This document shows, piece after piece, positions 60,165 through 64,000 of a stretch of 64,000 bases of DNA. Every line of letters begins with the position of its first letter. Positions within the stretch are counted from its first letter, which is position 1. The position numbers and the translations under genes are program-made. This stretch comes from Dendrolimus kikuchii (Eukaryota > Arthropoda > Insecta > Lepidoptera > Lasiocampidae): positions 13,919,213 through 13,983,212 of the forward strand of contig CM034395.1 of assembly GCA_019925095.2 (NCBI GenBank), given 5' to 3'. The notes below the pieces were generated by a model, which saw only the letters and a program-made list of their open reading frames with translations, was not told the DNA's origin and did not search any database.

Positions 60165-60740
60165 CTTCTTAAAACCTATCCTACATCCTTACAACTGACG
60201 AAACTTGGATTTATAGTTACGATGCTCTTGCAAAGCAACAATCCAGGCAATGGTTGTTTGAAGAAGACGAGTTGCCCACAAAAGTTGTTCGTGGTCGGAG
60301 CGTTAATAAAAATGAAAGCGGTTTTTTTTCGACGCAGTGCACCAGTAGCAGTATTTCATCTAGAAGACGGTAGAACAGTTATTAGTGAATGGTATTGCGA
60401 AGTTTGTCTGCCACATGCTTTCACGTAGCTGAATATCGAGCGACCAAGGAGCGGTATCTGTGGTATTCTTTTTTATCAAGGTAACGAGTCCGGTCACACA
60501 GCTGCTTGAACCATGGACTATTTAAATACTTCGGAGGTACAAATTTTACTCCATACTCCGTACAACCCAGATTGAGTTTCATGTGATTTTGATTTGATTG
60601 ATGCGAAAATTTAATACTGCAAAAGAGGATGACGAAAAATTTCGACGGTAACTTTTCGACTTCCCGCAACATACATCTGTAAATGTTTCGAAAGCTGATT
60701 CACCCGAATGCATGAGTGCATTGGGGTTGCAGGGGAATAT
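60165..60740 (+). pseudogene. mariner transposase, inactive
   Basis: From 60180 the + strand reads ILTTDETWIYSYDALAKQQS, RQWLFEEDELPTKVVRGRS, then after a frameshift KAVFFRRSAPVAVFHLEDGR and TVISEWYCEVCLP. TDETWIY holds the first catalytic aspartate of mariner (DD34D) enzymes. The region of the second aspartate reads YQGNESGHTAA where mariners have HHDN, so that residue is lost. Weak traces of the remaining part run to about 60740 with several stops. The N-terminal DNA-binding part is not visible. Confidence 0.75.
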
Positions 60741-60794
60741 TTTGATAAGCTATAAATATTTATTTTTCATATGACTGACTATTTTGATAATTAT

Positions 60795-60982
60795 ATGAAA
60801 AAAATATTTTTTTTAATTTTTTGTCTGTCTGTTTATTCGGGCTAATATGTGAAACGGCTGTACCAATTTGGACGGGACTTTCACTGGCAGATAACTCATG
60901 TTATAAGGAATAACTCAGGCTACTTTTATAGTTAGGGTTCCACGAAAAAAAAGCCACGCGGTGTAGTCGCGGGCGCACCTAG
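60795..60982 (+). mobile_element. Helitron remnant with 3' end
   Basis: tttgtctgtctgtttattcg near the left and cacgcggtgtagtcgcg, ggcgcacctag|T at the right, with CTAG at 60979-60982. The 5' TC end is uncertain, near 60800. Confidence 0.55.
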
Positions 60983-60999
60983 TTAATGTATATACCTAT

Positions 61000-61960
61000 A
61001 ATTATTATGTTTTATTTCATATTTACTGGTTTTTAGTGTCATACGAAAATGAAAATTAACAAAACGTGTCTGCAGTTCACACGCGGTAGAAGTGAAACTT
61101 CAGAGAATATACTTACAGATAATTCTTCTCTAACTTTTATTAATTCATCTAACATCACTGTGTTAGTCTAAAACATATTATTATCATCAGTTTTATTTCT
61201 GGTCAAATCGGACCTATGTTTAAGCATCGGTTTTATTGACTCTAATCTGTGCTACACAATGTAAAACTCGTATCTTATTCTCTCGCAGGCTTAGTCCAAT
61301 AGATTTATGTGTTTAGGTATTTCTTTTTAGTGTTGCTTTTTGTTTCATCGAGTTTCAAATTACAACGATTCTATAGAAGTTTGACTTAAAAAAATCTATA
61401 GCCAATATATCAAAATAATTAATACTGTCATTAATTGTTGAGAAAAAATTATACGAAGCTTTTACAATATCGAGGGCAATAAAACCACTATTGGCCGGTG
61501 TTATACTTAGCGTGACCTGCATATGTCTAACGTTCTTTTGGCTAGACTCTATAACTGAAACCATGAACTTTGCTTATTAATTAGCAGTCCCCTGTGAACG
61601 TTATGGTTGGCTTAAATATTAGGTATTATTACAAATTAAATATAAATATATACTTTTAATATTAAAATGAAATGAATCACCTTTACACAGAAGTATAATT
61701 ACGATTTAAAACCAATATGAAATAAACGTTGCACTCAGTAATTGATGCATTCATTTATAGTTAAGGCCCTTATGGGAATACGTTATATGAAAATACAGGC
61801 ATTTTGATGTATTAACATTAATTTCACGCAATAAAAGTGCTGTAATTGTTTACTTAACTTATAAAGCTTAAAGTCGAGTTTAGCTTGTTAATACATTGTT
61901 TAAAAAATATATATATTGAATTGGAATGACGCGTACGGTGTTTAGTTCAGCGTGTCGCAA
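61000..61960. other. AT-rich stretch without recognised genes
   Basis: Nothing was recognised. A 69-codon minus-strand open frame at 61355-61564 has no motif. Confidence 0.4.
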
Positions 61961-62004
61961 TCAGCGCACAAAGCGGGTATTTTATTGTGATTTACATAGA
62001 GAAC

Positions 62005-62124
62005 ATGTCCATTGTCAGAGTCGGGTTGTCACAGTTGCCCTCTGGCCACCGCGGGCCTGCGCTGTGGTCCAACGGGCCCGCGTCGCGAATTACAGCTAAC
62101 CTGTTAACGATTCAACGGCATTAA
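62005..62124 (+). CDS. small open frame in a GC-rich pocket, uncertain
   Basis: ATG at 62005 opens a 39-aa frame: MSIVRVGLSQLPSGHRG, PALWSNGPASRITANLLTIQ, RH. The local sequence (ctctggccaccgcgggcctg, cgggcccgcgtcgcg) is much richer in GC than its surroundings, as conserved exons or 5' UTRs in such genomes often are. It may be part of the next gene's 5' end. No motif is visible and no donor was identified. Confidence 0.25.
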   Translation: MSIVRVGLSQLPSGHRGPALWSNGPASRITANLLTIQRH

Positions 62125-62334
62125 TTGTACATTCATGTGATAATTTTAAGGTTATTTCAGACACTACTAATAAAAATTTTCGCTAATAGGTGAGTCAAAA
62201 ACGTTAAAGCATTACATGAATGTTAAAAAAGTATAACATTTGGTATTTCGCGCAAAATTACTCTTATATTATTAGGCTTTCGAGAATATTCCGGGATCTC
62301 TTATATTATCTGAAGCATGAAATATTGTATAATA

Positions 62335-62580
62335 GCTTATGACCGGGACTTGGTCCGCGTGGTGCGGTTTTTTTAACTATCCCACGGGAACTCTTTGATT
62401 TTTCGGGATCAAAAGTATCCTATATGTTGACCAGGGATATAAGCTACCACCATACAAAAATCCATTTAAATCGATCCAGTCGATGTGGAAATTATCCGGT
62501 ACAAATAGACAGACAAACAGACAAACAAACAGACACACAGACAAACAGAATCAAAATTTAAAAAAAGTCTAAATTAGTTC
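62335..62580 (-). repeat. Helitron-type repeat remnant
   Basis: The minus strand has a run of tctgtttgtctgtttgtctg followed by ataatttccacatcgactgg and atcccgaaaaatcaaagag, then accacgcggaccaagtcccg. That order is typical of lepidopteran Helitrons; the terminal CTAG is lost. Confidence 0.5.
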
Positions 62581-63164
62581 TATTTCACATCTTACATCCC
62601 CCTGACTCGGTTTTTAGATTGCTTTTCATTGTACAGAAATTCGAGCTCTACAATTTTATTATATGTATAGATTTATCTCTGGTATCTAAAGTATGAATAT
62701 AGTTTCATGATATTGAACAAATATAACTAATTAAATTATTTATGTTTTCAAAAAGTAATACTATTGACAGTAAAATCAATTAGGTACATTACAAAAATTT
62801 AATTTTCGTAAACAAATAATTGCTCGTAGAGTAAAAAAAGACGCATACAAAGCCCGAGTAAGTTTATAGATCTGTCAGAGCGATACCTTGAGATAAGATC
62901 CCTGTTGTCATGACTTCAGAGAAAGGGAAACAAACTTTACAGTCGATTTTTCCGCAATAAATAGCGCTCGAAAAATAAACCCATCGGTTCTCTAAAGAGC
63001 TATCAAGCTTTCGTCACAAATAACACAAATGTACATACATGTTTGTATATAAATTATGCTTTAGAAGAACGTTTACCCTAAAATAATGAAGTTATGTTAT
63101 TATTGAAAATAGGGTACAAGCGTTTAGTGCTATTTTAAGATTCCTATAATAAGTACCTTTTTAT

Positions 63165-63450
63165 TACGAAGCTGGCAAAAGGCAAACGGCACATCTAATA
63201 GAAATTAGTTACTGTCGTCTATAGACGTTTAGGGGGTGAAGACAACGCTTTGCCAACGTTTAGGATGGATAATGAGAATGGGATAGAGGGATCAGATAGG
63301 AGGGACCTAATAGTGGGAATGGAATATAGGATTGGATGGAATAGGGAGATGGGATAGAGGAAGAGGTTGTGACAAAGAAGATTACCTCAAGGTTAACCGT
63401 TTCACGCCGATATTCTATGAGAACGTAGTATCACATCGCTCAAGGCGGCC
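63165..63450 (-). repeat. LINE 3' end related to the SINE-like tail
   Basis: aaaggcaaacggcacatcta, gaaattagttactgtcgtct and atagacgtttag resemble the inverse tail of the SINE-like family and of the LINE at 19545-20590. After it comes a purine-rich stretch with gggatagagg repeats (63280-63365). The copy is strongly decayed. Confidence 0.4.
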
Positions 63451-63750
63451 GTGAGCTTTAATAAAAATATTGATTCCAGCACGGCTCTACCACGCATAAA
63501 ACTTATCCCAAAGTAAGAATAAAATTAGTTTGATATCAATACAATGCAAGCGTGCCGAAGTGCCGAATTACTCTTGTTTTGTTGTAAATGGGGTAAGCTG
63601 ACTTAGAATTGCTTGATTAAATACACTTTAATTATAGGCAGAATGATTATCAGATCACTTCTGATTGCGACTGGTTTGATTTCCGGTTAAACACCGTTAA
63701 CTGGTCAGTGGATCACGAAGCTTTGCCAAATCTTAAATCGGTTACGTCCC

Positions 63751-63860
63751 TGCACTTCCTGGTGCCAGATAACAACTGGGATCGTAGCGAACACATTTAG
63801 TTTCAAACTGTTTTCTCAGTGACGTGCAAACCTTATAACATCGTACCGCCAGGAAGTGCA
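63751..63860. repeat. short inverted repeat
   Basis: tgcacttcctgg (63751-63762) is perfectly inverted at 63849-63860 (ccaggaagtgca). Possibly a tiny MITE or a chance hairpin. Confidence 0.35.
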
Positions 63861-64000
63861 AACATTACGAACCAACAACAACCCCCTTATAAATAATCGC
63901 AATCAGTGGAACGAACTAATTTTAGATGTATCAGATACATCGATGGTGAACTAAATTAATCCGCAGCTGTGCCCATCATACGTTCCATCTGCCTTAGTCA

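Overview
The window looks like nuclear DNA of an insect, most probably a moth or butterfly (Lepidoptera). It is AT-rich, its exons are short and separated by multi-kilobase introns with GT..AG borders, and the repeats are of kinds I know from lepidopteran genomes: non-autonomous Helitrons beginning TC and ending CTAG after a GC hairpin, tRNA-headed SINEs ending in (ATT)n, LINE 3' ends with (TATG)n tails, and mariner fossils. Nothing bacterial, no rRNA or tRNA gene and no CRISPR array was seen. I cannot name the species.

One host gene explains most of the coding signal on the + strand. A PDZ domain is split between exons at 13829-13924 and 30225-30376. A long serine/asparagine/proline-rich exon follows at 34939-35973, then a 34-nt exon at 36471-36504 and a terminal exon at 54807-54969 with a poly(A) signal at 55083. 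The phases of the last three exons agree. The join between the second PDZ exon (phase 2 out) and the long exon (phase 1 in) does not, so at least one exon is missing; 30424-30533 is a phase-compatible candidate. The locus spans about 41 kb, mostly intron filled with transposable elements. A second small two-exon gene candidate (40277-40847) lies inside the last large intron on the same strand.

The best-preserved mobile element is at 49270-51227: a complete IS630/Tc1/mariner-type DNA transposon with 35-bp terminal inverted repeats, TA flanks, and an intact 441-aa transposase on the minus strand whose catalytic residues are spaced D-89-D-83-E (82 residues between the last two). That matches the DD82E group named Sailor, as far as I recall. 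Just downstream of the host gene, 55160-58487 is bounded by 281-bp inverted repeats that are 278/281 identical. I cannot assign this structure to a known family.

The rest is a repeat landscape. Eight copies of a ~300-bp SINE-like family share their 3' tail with the last codons and 3' UTR of a LINE found at 19545-20590. There are three tRNA-derived SINE copies (13284, 15171, 45281) plus a fragment, two copies of a second tRNA-like SINE (45591, 48191), several Helitrons with visible ends, one group of which carries degenerate ~135-bp internal tandem repeats, foldback and TIR MITEs, LTR-like pairs, a dead RT (6660-7995), a dead mariner (60165-60740), and a 46640-46940 element with stacked strong hairpins. 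Stretches not listed are AT-rich with no support for genes.
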